This document shows, piece after piece, positions 17,793 to 27,181 of a DNA stretch of 57,421 bases. This DNA comes from Promethearchaeota archaeon (GTDB lineage Archaea; Asgardarchaeota; Lokiarchaeia; Sigyniarchaeales; SOKP01): NCBI GenBank assembly GCA_008080735.1, contig SHMW01000018.1, positions 1-57,421 on the forward strand. The letters run 5' to 3'. The notes under the pieces are model-generated. The model searched no databases. It saw only the letters and a program-made list of their open reading frames with translations, and was not told the origin of the DNA. Every line of letters begins with the position of its first letter. Position 1 is the first letter of the stretch. Both the position numbers and the translations under genes were made by a program.

Positions 17793-18446
17793 TTACTCTT
17801 TAAAGCGATTTTTCATGTCAGTAATAATTTCCATAAAATCTACAAATTCCATATGAGTGATTTCTTCTTCTTTGCATAGATTTGCTAGTTTTGAATTCTT
17901 CACGACGTAAGCATAATCCGCAACTCGTACCCCTTCGAAATCTGACAACCCATTTCCAATATATATTGAGATATTGTCTATTTTATTGTATTTAAGGACT
18001 ATATCTTGTTTAAAATTTTTTGATTTTTTATCCTCTAAAGGGGGAAAGGTAAGCCTCACTTTATTATTCAGAAACTCGGTTTTAGGGGAATATAAGGGAA
18101 TATTATACGAATTATTAAACTGTTCCATATAATAATTTATCGCAAAATCGAGTCCTGCGCTTAAAATTATAAATGGTATATTGTTCTGATGGCAAAATTC
18201 AATGAATTTTTCTGTGTTAGGACGTAAATTCACGCTCTTAATTAATACTTCGAGAATCTCTTCTTTGTTACCTTTCAACATTTCAAATTGCGTTTTTATG
18301 CATTCCTCGAGGGTAATTTCTTCACTTTCCAGCAATTTATCATAATGTCTCCAATCCTCATCCGTGAAATTATCGAGTGCCACGACTCCAGTATCTTCAA
18401 TAGTGATTGTTCCGTCAAAATCGCATAAAATAACAAGGTTTTTCAT
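17793..18446 (-). CDS. HAD-superfamily phosphatase, MtnX/phosphoserine-phosphatase-like
   Basis: The 217-residue product has HAD motif I in ILCDFDGTITIEDTG (nucleophile Asp9 and Asp11), motif II in FIILSAG, a lysine (motif III) in KSKNFKQD, and motif IV in YIGNGLSDFEG. The cap and length match the MtnX-like HAD-IB group, which dephosphorylates methylthioribulose-derived or other small phosphate esters. No methionine-salvage genes are nearby, so the substrate is open. Confidence 0.88.
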   Translation of the reverse strand: MKNLVILCDFDGTITIEDTGVVALDNFTDEDWRHYDKLLESEEITLEECIKTQFEMLKGNKEEILEVLIKSVNLRPNTEKFIEFCHQNNIPFIILSAGLDFAINYYMEQFNNSYNIPLYSPKTEFLNNKVRLTFPPLEDKKSKNFKQDIVLKYNKIDNISIYIGNGLSDFEGVRVADYAYVVKNSKLANLCKEEEITHMEFVDFMEIITDMKNRFKE

Positions 18447-18679
18447 TGGAATGAGCTTGAAATGTTAATCTTCCTAACTATTCTAATTAATTTTTGCATA
18501 TCAAATTTCCTACATCCAATTTAATAAGCAATAGGACATAAATTGATATTTATTTTCTAAAAAAAAAATCTAGCTCTATATTTACTTCAAAAATTAGACG
18601 ATGGATTCCGTTTTATTTTAACAACCTTAAAATTTTATATCTTTACTTCCTTCTCAATTTTAAAAGAAGAGAATAGCTT

Positions 18680-19039
18680 ATGCAAAATAAAACCGGAAAA
18701 AACTTATATGAAATTCTTGGAATAGATGAAGATGCCGATGAGCGCGAAATCAAGATCGCTTATCGCAAACTAGCTAAAAAATATCATCCGGACGTCAATA
18801 AGACAGACCCGAACGCAAAAGAAAAATTTATAGAAATTAAAGAGGCTTATGAAACATTAAAGGATCCTCAAAGCCGAGAAGAGTATGATTATCAGAGAAA
18901 ACACGGAACCTATGAAAATCTTAGAGATATTTACGGTCGCCATGAATTTAATCATATAAGAGATATTTTGCGAGAAATTTTTGGTCAGCAAAGCAGAGCT
19001 AGCTATAATCGACCTCCCCCTGAAGGAATGTATATATAA
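18680..19039 (+). CDS. J-domain protein (DnaJ-like co-chaperone)
   Basis: The 119-residue product is a J-domain at residues 8-72 with the essential HPD at 36-38 (KKYHPDVNK) and the typical helix [18 protein letters not shown], followed by a short basic and proline-containing tail. It lacks the glycine/phenylalanine region, zinc-finger and C-terminal substrate domains of full DnaJ, so it should stimulate an Hsp70 ATPase for a local task. No Hsp70 gene is adjacent. A TTTTATATC box lies about 45 bases upstream. Confidence 0.92.
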   Translation: MQNKTGKNLYEILGIDEDADEREIKIAYRKLAKKYHPDVNKTDPNAKEKFIEIKEAYETLKDPQSREEYDYQRKHGTYENLRDIYGRHEFNHIRDILREIFGQQSRASYNRPPPEGMYI

Positions 19040-19153
19040 TTTCAGATAATTATTGAATCAATTACTAGTGGAAGTTATTGATCAAATGAAGAAAGAACTT
19101 AAAAAAAAAATAAAAAGTTTAATTGAAAATTGAAGTAAAAAACCTAATAAGAG

Positions 19154-20353
19154 TTATTGGTTTTGCTCCAAAATAGTCACTGAGCATACACAGAATGCCC
19201 CGCCGAGATTATGACATAATCCAATCTTCGCATCTGGCACTTGTCGTCCTTCGGCTCTTCCTTGAAGCTGCTTGGTAATTTCTTGAAGCATTCTACATCC
19301 TGTAGAACCAATCGGGTGTCCGAAAGATTTCAATCCTCCAGAAGGATTAACTGCAGTTTCTCCGTCATAATTAAAGGTTCCGTTCTTTAATTCTTCAGCT
19401 GCTTGACCTCGTTCACAGAATTGTAGATCTTGGCAATTTATCAATTCCGTTATTGTAAAGCAATCATGAACTTCTGCTGCATCGATTTCTTGTCTTGGAT
19501 TAGTGATTCCCGCTTCTTTATACGCATATTCAGCAGCTTTCGTGGTTGCCGGAAAATGTGTAAAATCAGCACCAGGACCTCCAGGTGGTACGTACCATGG
19601 AAAATTGGTCCTACATGAAATTGCGTTAGCTTTTACGACCACATAATCATCTCCATGCGCATAACTTGGTGCCATTTCTGGGGTTGTCAAGATTAATGCC
19701 GCCGCTCCGTCAGACATGGCGCAGCAATCGAAGCGTCCCAGCGGATCTGCAATCATTGGCGCCCGCATTACTGTATCGACATCCACTTTACTTCTGAAGT
19801 GTGCCTTTGGATGATAATACCCATTCTCATGATTCTTCACGGCGACTCGTGCTAAGTCTTCTTTTTGCCAGCCAAATTCTTTAAAACTTCGAGTGGCAGC
19901 CATTGAAAACATAGCGGGGGCAGAAGGAGTTGGAAATACTGGATGTCCAAAGATCTTAAATCCAGGAAGTCCGCTTGAACCTTCATCCATCAATTTTTCC
20001 ACACCACAAGCCATAACCACATCATAAGCACCTGACGCAATAGCAAAGCAAGCATTACGAAACGCATCCATACCAGAAGCGCAGTAATTTTCTGTTCTCG
20101 TTACCGGTTTTCCGCCCAATTTTAATATATCCTCCACTGTTGAACCAGATAACCCCGTGAAATAATAAAAAATTCCTACCCATGCCGCATCGATGTCGTC
20201 TTTTGTTATCCCCGCGTCGTCAAATGCGCCATGTGCCGCTTCATATAAGAGATCATATTGATTATAATCCCATAATTCCCCATATTTCGTGGCATCTGCT
20301 CCAATTATAGCTACTTTATCTCTAATTCCTTTTCTAACCATTTTATTTTTCAC
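19154..20353 (-). CDS. Thiolase (archaeal acetyl-CoA acetyltransferase / SCP2 type)
   Basis: The 399-residue product has the thiolase nucleophile Cys91 in NYCASGMDAF, the active-site His in GGLKSFGHPIGSTG, and the C-terminal LCHNLGGAFC. It belongs to the non-animal SCP2/archaeal group, which works in complex with a DUF35 OB-fold partner. The partner domain here is fused to the upstream HMG-CoA-synthase-like protein; the two genes overlap by 11 bases and must be co-translated. In many archaea this pair supplies acetoacetyl-CoA and HMG-CoA for the mevalonate pathway, but see the next entry for why that is uncertain. Met5 is an alternative start. Confidence 0.92.
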   Translation of the reverse strand: MKNKMVRKGIRDKVAIIGADATKYGELWDYNQYDLLYEAAHGAFDDAGITKDDIDAAWVGIFYYFTGLSGSTVEDILKLGGKPVTRTENYCASGMDAFRNACFAIASGAYDVVMACGVEKLMDEGSSGLPGFKIFGHPVFPTPSAPAMFSMAATRSFKEFGWQKEDLARVAVKNHENGYYHPKAHFRSKVDVDTVMRAPMIADPLGRFDCCAMSDGAAALILTTPEMAPSYAHGDDYVVVKANAISCRTNFPWYVPPGGPGADFTHFPATTKAAEYAYKEAGITNPRQEIDAAEVHDCFTITELINCQDLQFCERGQAAEELKNGTFNYDGETAVNPSGGLKSFGHPIGSTGCRMLQEITKQLQGRAEGRQVPDAKIGLCHNLGGAFCVCSVTILEQNQ

Positions 20354-21803
20354 CTCCTACGATATCAGGTCGACCGCGAACGGGACGACACTTCCAATAA
20401 TAATTGATAAAATCCGCACCTTCGTGTTCCTTGCGAAAGGTAAGCTCTACTCTCATACCAATCTCGACATTCTTTTCTGGATTTTCAATTTCCGTCATAT
20501 TCATTAAAACACGTCCGCCACCATCAAGATCAATAACACATCGAGGGACTGGAGTATCATAATAATTACCTCCAACAAGATGATCAAGAGTAAAGGTAAA
20601 AATTTCACCTTGATAAGAAAGTTTAATTTTCTCCAGCTGACCATCGGCTTGACAAACATAGCATGATTTATGATTGACGGGATATTGGATAGCTCCACAA
20701 TTCGTACATTTTAATCCATAATTTCGATACACAGAATCCGCATCTCTCCATATGGTGACGGCGGAACTCTTACGTGTGTATCTGTCCTTTTCCAATAATT
20801 CTTTACTTTCGATGAATTTATTATAGTTTTTCAACTGTTCCATCGATTTTTGATGTCCATTAACTCCCAATCTTGTTTTTCCAAGATTTCTAACAGCCCT
20901 TCTATCTTGGACTTTCATAAGAATGGCATCTGCTCCATCGCCATACCCCGCCATTAAAATATTAGCATCCTCATCGGGTCTACGTAATGCGCTAATCAAT
21001 AACAAGATAGGCATAGGAGTGCCTAAATCTCCTATTTGGAAAAACATTCCATTTTGAGCTACACCCCGTTCAAATTCCATTCTTTTCGAAATTCCCGCAT
21101 GCATCTTAGGATTATTGTAATAATATGCAGCATGTTGTATGTCTTTAGGGCCTAAATTGTTTTTCTCCAATAATTTATTCATTACGGTTAATAGACTCTG
21201 CATATATAATTTTGCATCCATCTTCACCTCAAAGGTACGTATAAAGTTATCCTTGTCTCTTCGTTTCCAAGGTCCCAAAATATTTTTGGCGACGGAATAG
21301 GTATCTTCGATCGAAATAGGGATTTTTTCCTCATCAGCGATCAAAAGAGCACCCGCTCCATCTGCGAATCCATATTCCCACATAGTTGCTGGTTCGGGTT
21401 CTCTTTGATCAGCAGCAAGTACGAGAATACTTTTAATATCATCATTCGCTTTTATAGTTTCATAAGCACGCGCTACTGCAGTACTCCCCGCTTTCAGTGA
21501 ATCCGTAAAATCTGCCGTGACAATATCATCCCGCAGATCTAAAACGGCGGAAATAATTGAAGCGGAATCCTTTTCCGTATATACTTGGGTGGTGGTAGCA
21601 TAATATAATCCATCAACCGATTTTGGATCAAATCCCGCAAGGCAATCCAATCCCGCTTCTACGGCCATAGTGAGACTATCTTCATCTGCAAGGGCGAATG
21701 CCTTCGTACCAGGAACTATCGGAAAGTCCCATGCTTTACCGATTAACTTCCTTGGCAAAAGATATTTCGGCAGATAAGCTCCATATGATTTAATTCCAAT
21801 CAT
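20343..21803 (-). CDS. HMG-CoA-synthase-like protein fused to DUF35 zinc-ribbon/OB domain
   Basis: Residues 1-330 of the 486-residue product match the thiolase-fold HMG-CoA synthase family (GIKSYGAYLPKYLLPRKLIG, DGLYYATTTQVY). Residues about 350-480 are a DUF35 module: a zinc ribbon with CTNCG and CYVCQ, then an OB-fold (GEIFTFTLDHLV). In archaea these are normally separate subunits of a thiolase/HMG-CoA synthase/DUF35 complex. At the place of the catalytic cysteine (ACKAGTA in the family as I remember it) this protein reads SLKAGSTA, with Leu103. It may therefore be a structural or substrate-channel partner of the thiolase, as in BbsA/BbsB-type systems, or act on another acyl-CoA. It is probably not a normal HMG-CoA synthase. 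Confidence 0.85.
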   Translation of the reverse strand: MIGIKSYGAYLPKYLLPRKLIGKAWDFPIVPGTKAFALADEDSLTMAVEAGLDCLAGFDPKSVDGLYYATTTQVYTEKDSASIISAVLDLRDDIVTADFTDSLKAGSTAVARAYETIKANDDIKSILVLAADQREPEPATMWEYGFADGAGALLIADEEKIPISIEDTYSVAKNILGPWKRRDKDNFIRTFEVKMDAKLYMQSLLTVMNKLLEKNNLGPKDIQHAAYYYNNPKMHAGISKRMEFERGVAQNGMFFQIGDLGTPMPILLLISALRRPDEDANILMAGYGDGADAILMKVQDRRAVRNLGKTRLGVNGHQKSMEQLKNYNKFIESKELLEKDRYTRKSSAVTIWRDADSVYRNYGLKCTNCGAIQYPVNHKSCYVCQADGQLEKIKLSYQGEIFTFTLDHLVGGNYYDTPVPRCVIDLDGGGRVLMNMTEIENPEKNVEIGMRVELTFRKEHEGADFINYYWKCRPVRGRPDIVGGEK

Positions 21804-21954
21804 TTATCTTATTCCTTTTGTTATTTTTTATATTTTTATATTTGTATATTAAATATATTTTAGATCTATTAGGTTAAAAAGCTTTCTTGATTAAATTCAC
21901 AAATAACGATGAGAGATTAAAATCAAGAAGAAAAGAAGATCTTGGAAGGATTAT

Positions 21955-22860
21955 TTACATTCGACAGCTTTTTATATTTTTTGTTAAGTATACTTGTATT
22001 GTGGATTCCGTAATATCAAACTTTTGATGAATATAATCTGTCACTTTTTGTAGAAATACATCTTGATCCACACCCTCTTGTAATTGTAGATGAGTTGTGA
22101 GCACTAATAATGAGGGAGTAATGGTCCATAAATGAGTGTGCTTTACCTCTTCAATTTCCTTGAAACTTTCAGCTAAGTCATTTTCAATTGTATCAACATC
22201 TAAACCTTTTGGTGCCATCTCAAGTAAAATACGACCCGAATCGCCTAATATGTTTATTGACCAAGAGATAATTAATCCAGCTATAAGAAACCCAATTAAA
22301 GGGTCCAAAAAAGTAAAGCCTGTATAATAAATAACGATTGCAGCAACGACGACGCCTACAGATGAGATTGCATCTCCAATCATGTGGTAAAACACTCCTT
22401 TTACATTAAGATCCTTATCACGGCTTCCTTGTAATATTAAAATGCTTGTGATATTTACACTTAGACCGATCAAAGCAATAAATATCATATAAATTATTTC
22501 AATCTCAACTGGATTAAGTAACCTTTCGATGGCTTCAAAAATAATCAATCCAACCATTACCAATAAGAAAAGCCCATTGATAAATGCAGCAAGAACTTCT
22601 GCTCTATACATACCAAAAGTTCTATGATGGCAAGTTGGCTTTTGAGCTAAGTATATGGCAAACAAACTAATACTAATAGCAAAGGCATGGGTAAACATGT
22701 GCCCCGCGTCAGTTATCAACGCAATACTATTCGAAAAAATTCCTCCGACCACCTCTACAATCATAACAGAAAGAGTAATAACGAGGGAAATAATTAAGCG
22801 TTTTTTTTCAACTTCGCGAAATTCGAAAATTCTATCCTTTGGGGTTTGGGGGGTTTTCAT
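21955..22860 (-). CDS. Cation diffusion facilitator family transporter
   Basis: The 301-residue product has six transmembrane helices and a C-terminal cytoplasmic domain. TM2 carries the site as ALITDAGHMFTHAF, and TM5 has VFYHMIGDAISS (HxxxD). The C-terminal domain starts near residue 220 (VDTIENDLAESFKEIEEVKHTH). The family exports Zn, Co, Cd or Mn by proton exchange. TM2 here has His where zinc exporters such as ZitB show Asp (GHMLTD), so specificity may differ. The end is CRM, with a Cys just before the stop. The gene stands alone. Confidence 0.92.
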   Translation of the reverse strand: MKTPQTPKDRIFEFREVEKKRLIISLVITLSVMIVEVVGGIFSNSIALITDAGHMFTHAFAISISLFAIYLAQKPTCHHRTFGMYRAEVLAAFINGLFLLVMVGLIIFEAIERLLNPVEIEIIYMIFIALIGLSVNITSILILQGSRDKDLNVKGVFYHMIGDAISSVGVVVAAIVIYYTGFTFLDPLIGFLIAGLIISWSINILGDSGRILLEMAPKGLDVDTIENDLAESFKEIEEVKHTHLWTITPSLLVLTTHLQLQEGVDQDVFLQKVTDYIHQKFDITESTIQVYLTKNIKSCRM

Positions 22861-22990
22861 GGTATATCTCTCTTATCTACAAAACCAGTTTAAGTTTTTA
22901 ATTCTTATGATAATATTTCATTAGAAACTGTTCTCAATGATGGGGTGATTCTAATCTATATGGTCTTATAGAGAAATTTTTGGAAAGAGT

Positions 22991-23130
22991 GGCTCCTGTT
23001 CGGTCTAAGAGGCGTCAAAAAGGAAAAAAGACGCCAAAATAAAAGAAATAAGGAGGAGAAAGTGTGCGCCTAACGCTACACTAACCAAAAGACAAAAATC
23101 CAGGGAACCTCACAGGAGCCTTATTTTTTT
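22991..23130 (+). ncRNA. Candidate structured non-coding RNA with terminal T-tract
   Basis: In an AT-rich intergenic region of 683 bases this GC-rich island is closed by a perfect 9-base inverted repeat, GGCTCCTGT (22991-22999) and ACAGGAGCC (23112-23120). Inside are a hairpin GGCGTC/GACGCC (23011-23016, 23030-23035) with an A-rich loop. A second hairpin follows, AGTGT-GCG/CGC-T-ACACT (23061-23082), with one bulged T and a CCTAA loop. A T-rich tract (TTATTTTTTT, 23121-23130) follows immediately, as at an archaeal terminator. A TATA-like CTTATAGA is centred about 24 bases before the first paired base. No protein frame fits. It resembles no RNA I can name: I see no RNase P, SRP, C/D or H/ACA signature. 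The rest of 22861-23543 is AT-rich with nothing recognisable. Confidence 0.65.
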
Positions 23131-23543
23131 GTATTATTTTAGATAGGTTTTACTTTTATGTAAATTTTCCTTTTATTATTACAATTTTATGTTAATTTTT
23201 GTATAAAAATTTTTATTTTTATTAAGGAAAGTAAGATATTTAAATTTTTAAACCTCTCTCTTATAATTAACAATTAAACCAAAAACGTTAGATTTGTACT
23301 ATTGTCCACAAGATAACAAGGGAACTAATCTAAGTATCTAAATGGCAATTAAAATTTGACATATACTTAACCAAAATACAGATCTCCGATATATTGGTTG
23401 AAAAAAGTTTTCACAAATGTGAAAATAAAAAAGTAAGTGTTAATATTTTTAATTAAATGGATTAGATAGTTCAATTATAAAGGGATTATTTAAAAAACAA
23501 ATTATATCCAATAAATTTACATAAATTAGAGGAGGTATCAATC

Positions 23544-23831
23544 GTGAATTACTGTCCCGAATGTGGTTCAAAAATCGAAGAAAATTCAAAAGTATGTCAA
23601 TTTTGTGGTTATTCCTTAACGAGTCTTTCAAAACCCGAAAGTTCTTCTGAAAAAGATAAGCGAATACAAGAATTAGAGAAGAAAATTGAGAGATTAGAAA
23701 AAAGCACACAATCTAAGCAAAAGTCGTCAGGGTCTGGAAATGAGAATACACCTTGGGTGTTTATAACACCGATAGCGTTTGCTGCGATTTTCTTTTTGTT
23801 TGTATTCATGATAATTTTTATCACGCGATAA
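23544..23831 (+). CDS. Small zinc-ribbon protein with C-terminal membrane anchor
   Basis: The 95-residue product starts with a double-CxxC zinc ribbon (YCPECGSKIEENSKVCQFCG). A short coiled coil follows (KDKRIQELEKKIERLEK) and then one hydrophobic helix at about 73-93. This is the layout of many archaeal tail-anchored zinc-ribbon proteins with unknown partners. The start is GTG at 23544; a strong Shine-Dalgarno sequence, GAGGAGGT at 23529-23536, fixes it. Confidence 0.82.
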   Translation: MNYCPECGSKIEENSKVCQFCGYSLTSLSKPESSSEKDKRIQELEKKIERLEKSTQSKQKSSGSGNENTPWVFITPIAFAAIFFLFVFMIIFITR

Positions 23832-23897
23832 AATACTTTTTTTTACCGTATTCTAATTATCAAATTGCCAACTTAGTCTTATGCTTTATTTCGATTT

Positions 23898-24701
23898 TTA
23901 TAAGAGGACTCTTTCTTGAGTAGAAAAATGCTCTATACCGTACAACTTAATGATTCGAATATCCATAAAAACATAAAAAGTGCTTACCAGAATTATGGCG
24001 ATGAGAGAGATTTGTTGGGAAGTCACCAGATTATAAGATATATGTAAGAGAATTATCATTAACAGGTTTCCATTAGATTGGTTAAAGAGAAAAGTAAATA
24101 CAATAGAACCCGTCAGCATTAGAGGAAACATAAATACAAACCCATATAATAAATTAAAACGATAGAAAAAGGTGGGAAAATGCCAGAACCACCAGACTAA
24201 AGTTAAAATAAGAGTGGATCTTAGGGCATTAAATTTTTCTTGTAAATGAGGTAAGAAAAACCCACGCCATCCAATCTCTTCAAAAAATCCATAAAAAAGA
24301 CTCGGTAAGATAAAAACGAGAAGATTTATCGGATCATATAGGGAGTTTTGTTCAATAAACTGGACTATGTTAAATAAGCCAAAAATAGACTCAAAAAGCA
24401 AGCTTATCAAAAGAATGATCAATGGAACAAAAGCAAATACTAAGATTTTCCAGCCTGAAAATTTGGTAAGTCTATCCTTGAGCAAGAATAATCCTTCTCT
24501 TTTCTTTAATAGCGAGAGTGCAACTAAACCTCCGATTGCAGGACCGATAGATCCGAGAGAGTGCCAAATTTCTCTTGACACATAATTCATATCGTTGTAA
24601 ACTATACTTAAAGGAAATAATATCGACCAAGTAATAACATATGAGAGAATGATATAAATCAGGCTCATTAGAGGGAAATGAGGATTTGTTCGCGTCATCA
24701 T
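23898..24701 (-). CDS. CPBP-family intramembrane metalloprotease (CAAX protease-like)
   Basis: The 267-residue membrane protein has the CPBP/Abi signature: EEIGWRGFFLPHL (glutamate pair and arginine), FWHFP (second-motif histidine), and LLHISYNL (third motif). There are about seven transmembrane helices. Family members cleave prenylated or other membrane substrates, or act in peptide self-immunity; the substrate here is unknown. The gene stands alone. Confidence 0.88.
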   Translation of the reverse strand: MMTRTNPHFPLMSLIYIILSYVITWSILFPLSIVYNDMNYVSREIWHSLGSIGPAIGGLVALSLLKKREGLFLLKDRLTKFSGWKILVFAFVPLIILLISLLFESIFGLFNIVQFIEQNSLYDPINLLVFILPSLFYGFFEEIGWRGFFLPHLQEKFNALRSTLILTLVWWFWHFPTFFYRFNLLYGFVFMFPLMLTGSIVFTFLFNQSNGNLLMIILLHISYNLVTSQQISLIAIILVSTFYVFMDIRIIKLYGIEHFSTQERVLL

Positions 24702-24860
24702 ATTGATTAGTATAATGGAATATCTAATAAATTATGGTAAGTTACTATTAGAGTAAAATAAAAATTAAAGCATTTCTTATAATGAGAAAAAAAGACAATG
24801 ATAAGCGATTTTTATCATTTTAATCGTACTCATTAATCATATGCAAATATGGAAAAGATT

Positions 24861-26528
24861 TTAAATTTTTAAGACAGCTCCTTTGTCTGCAGAAGTAACT
24901 AATGCTCGATATTTTAGTAATGTCTTACTATTAATTTCTTTCTCATAGGGAGTCCAATCTTGGAATCTTGTTTGGATTTCACTCTTATCCAATTTAAGAT
25001 GAATCTTACGATTAGGTATGTCTATTTGGATTAAATCTCCGTTTTCGATAATCGCAATGGGACCACCCACATAAGCTTCAGGGGAGATATGTCCTATACA
25101 CGGACCTTCAGTGGCACCCGAAAATCTCCCATCAGTAATTAAAGCGACCTCATCCATATCCTTCCTGAGCATCAGGTTTGCGGTCATCGCGACTAATTCC
25201 GGCATACCAGGCCCTCCCTTTGGTCCTTCATATCTAATAACAATAATATCACCATTTTCAATCTCATGTTTTGACAGTGCATTAATGGCATCCTTTTCAG
25301 AATTATAAACTCGTGCGGGTCCCTCACATTCCAGCATTTTATTATTAGAAATCGCAGATTGTTTTACAACCGCACCGTCTGGAGCTAAATTCCCTTTTAG
25401 AATGACGGTGCCTCCTTGTGTAAATACTGGATTATCAAGAGGTCTAATAATCTTGTCATTCAGAACTTTAACTCTTCGAATATTCTTTTTTAACGGTTTT
25501 CCGGTAACCGTCATACAGTCCAAATGTAAATAGTCTTTAAGTCTTGTCAGAACTGCTGGGATTCCACCCGCTTTATATAAGTCAGTAGTGCCATATTCTC
25601 CAGAAGGAGAGACATTCACTATCATGGGAATTTGTTCGCTATACTTATTAAAAATATCTAAATCCAAATCTATTCCCATTTCATAAGCTATTGCTGGTAA
25701 ATGGAGTGTTGAATTAGTGGACCCTCCTAATGCCATATCGGCAATCACCGCATTTTCTAGGGACTCCCTTGTTAATATCTTTGATGGGGTAATATTTTTT
25801 TCCAATAAATCTATAATCTGCCTCCCAGAATTCTTAGCGATCACATATTTCATTCTCGTCATAGCTGGAATCGTAGCCGCATTTGGCAGAGTCATCCCCA
25901 TCACTTCCATTAAACATTGGATCGTATTCGCAGTTCCCATAAATTCACATGCCCCATAGGTTGCACAAGAGACGCACATAGTTTTTTCCACAAAATCATC
26001 ATAGAGTTTATTATCAATTCCTTTATAATTGGGAGAGAATTCAATTTCAAAGAGATTCGGCCCACCTGGTACGCAAATCGTTGGAATGTCCACTCGCATC
26101 GCAGCCATTAAGACCGCCGGATTTATTTTATCACAACTTGACAAGGTCACCATCGCGTCTAACCTGTGAGCTTCGACCATAGACTCGATAGAATCAGCAA
26201 TAATTTCTCTTTGAGGCAAGATATATCTCATCCCGACATTCCCGTTTGCCCAACCATCGCAAGGTCCTACAGTACAGAATTCAAAAGGTAACCCACCCGC
26301 CTCAATGATGCCTTCTTTTACGGCTGTTGCCAATCTATTGAGATGCTTATGCCCAGGATTTAATTCATTCCATGTATTCACGATGCCAATGAAAGGTTTG
26401 TTTTTCAATTCCTTTTCTTCTAAGCCTAATCCACTGATTATTCCCAAAGGAGCAAAATAATACGGAGTACTTTTTATCACTTCAAATATTTCCTTACTTC
26501 TCTTTTTCAAGTTAGAATTATCTTTCAT
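24861..26528 (-). CDS. ilvD: Dihydroxy-acid dehydratase
   Basis: The 555-residue product has full length and all Fe-S ligand regions of the IlvD/Edd family: PCDGWANGN, SSCDKINPA and CVSCATYGACEFMGTANT. It also has the substrate motifs LAPDGAVVKQSA, YEGPKGGPGMPEL and TDGRFSGATEGP. The enzyme dehydrates 2,3-dihydroxy-3-methylbutanoate (and the isoleucine analogue) in branched-chain amino acid synthesis. Some relatives dehydrate sugar acids; given the sugar genes in this window that cannot be excluded, but the motifs fit IlvD best. No other ilv gene is adjacent. Confidence 0.93.
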   Translation of the reverse strand: MKDNSNLKKRSKEIFEVIKSTPYYFAPLGIISGLGLEEKELKNKPFIGIVNTWNELNPGHKHLNRLATAVKEGIIEAGGLPFEFCTVGPCDGWANGNVGMRYILPQREIIADSIESMVEAHRLDAMVTLSSCDKINPAVLMAAMRVDIPTICVPGGPNLFEIEFSPNYKGIDNKLYDDFVEKTMCVSCATYGACEFMGTANTIQCLMEVMGMTLPNAATIPAMTRMKYVIAKNSGRQIIDLLEKNITPSKILTRESLENAVIADMALGGSTNSTLHLPAIAYEMGIDLDLDIFNKYSEQIPMIVNVSPSGEYGTTDLYKAGGIPAVLTRLKDYLHLDCMTVTGKPLKKNIRRVKVLNDKIIRPLDNPVFTQGGTVILKGNLAPDGAVVKQSAISNNKMLECEGPARVYNSEKDAINALSKHEIENGDIIVIRYEGPKGGPGMPELVAMTANLMLRKDMDEVALITDGRFSGATEGPCIGHISPEAYVGGPIAIIENGDLIQIDIPNRKIHLKLDKSEIQTRFQDWTPYEKEINSKTLLKYRALVTSADKGAVLKI

Positions 26529-26668
26529 TTATATCAATTTAATATGTTTCTCAGTTCTATAAAAAACTTTATCAAACTGTGTCAATATTTAAAGAACTCT
26601 ACTTATACTCCACTGAGAGTTTTTTTACCTAAAAATAAATAGATTCCTAAAAAAGTAAGAAGATTAAA

Positions 26669-27163
26669 TTAATTATCTTGCTCTAATTTCTTTTCCAATA
26701 CGATAAGGATGGGATTGAATCCGGATTTTTTAAATACTTCTATTAATTTACGAGATTGCTCCCCCCATCCAATGTTTATCCTAACTGACTCACAACCCCA
26801 ACTTACAAGTATTTGAACTGCACGATCAGCTAATATTTTACCAACTTTCTTGCCGATATAATCCTTATGAACTGCCCAATTATCCAAATACCCGATATAT
26901 CTTCCTAAAGTGTTTTTTACGGCTTCAACCATACCCATACCTATCACGTCTCCAGTTTCTTTAAGTTCAGCAATTAAGGTAATTCTCTTTAAATTAGGCT
27001 TGAATTGTCGTAATCCAGAGGATTTCTTCCATTTATCCTCATCCAATCCAATATCGAATTCATTATGTAGTTGCTGTAATATTTCCAGAGTTGCTGTATA
27101 ATCAGAAGTGCGATAATTTCGAATAATGATTTCATCCTCTTCTATTGTCTCTTCTTCAGACAT
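26669..27163 (-). CDS. GNAT-family N-acetyltransferase
   Basis: The 164-residue product shows the GNAT fold: IIIRNYRTSDYTATLEIL at the start, the central strand LDNWAVHKDYIGKKVGKIL with the acetyl-CoA-binding Q/RxxGxG/A-like loop (IGKKVGK), and the C-terminal SGFNPILIVLEKKL. The acetyl acceptor cannot be inferred. It lies 18 bases downstream of the longin-like gene on the same strand, so the two are probably cotranscribed. Confidence 0.88.
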   Translation of the reverse strand: MSEEETIEEDEIIIRNYRTSDYTATLEILQQLHNEFDIGLDEDKWKKSSGLRQFKPNLKRITLIAELKETGDVIGMGMVEAVKNTLGRYIGYLDNWAVHKDYIGKKVGKILADRAVQILVSWGCESVRINIGWGEQSRKLIEVFKKSGFNPILIVLEKKLEQDN

Positions 27164-27181
27164 TATGATTTCCTCTTAAAT

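Noticed and set aside
22991..23130. RNase P RNA, SRP RNA or tRNA
   Set aside because: Too short, and the conserved core sequences of these RNAs are missing.
23449..23824. Minus-strand frames over the zinc-ribbon gene
   Set aside because: The plus-strand zinc ribbon and its strong ribosome site explain the region.
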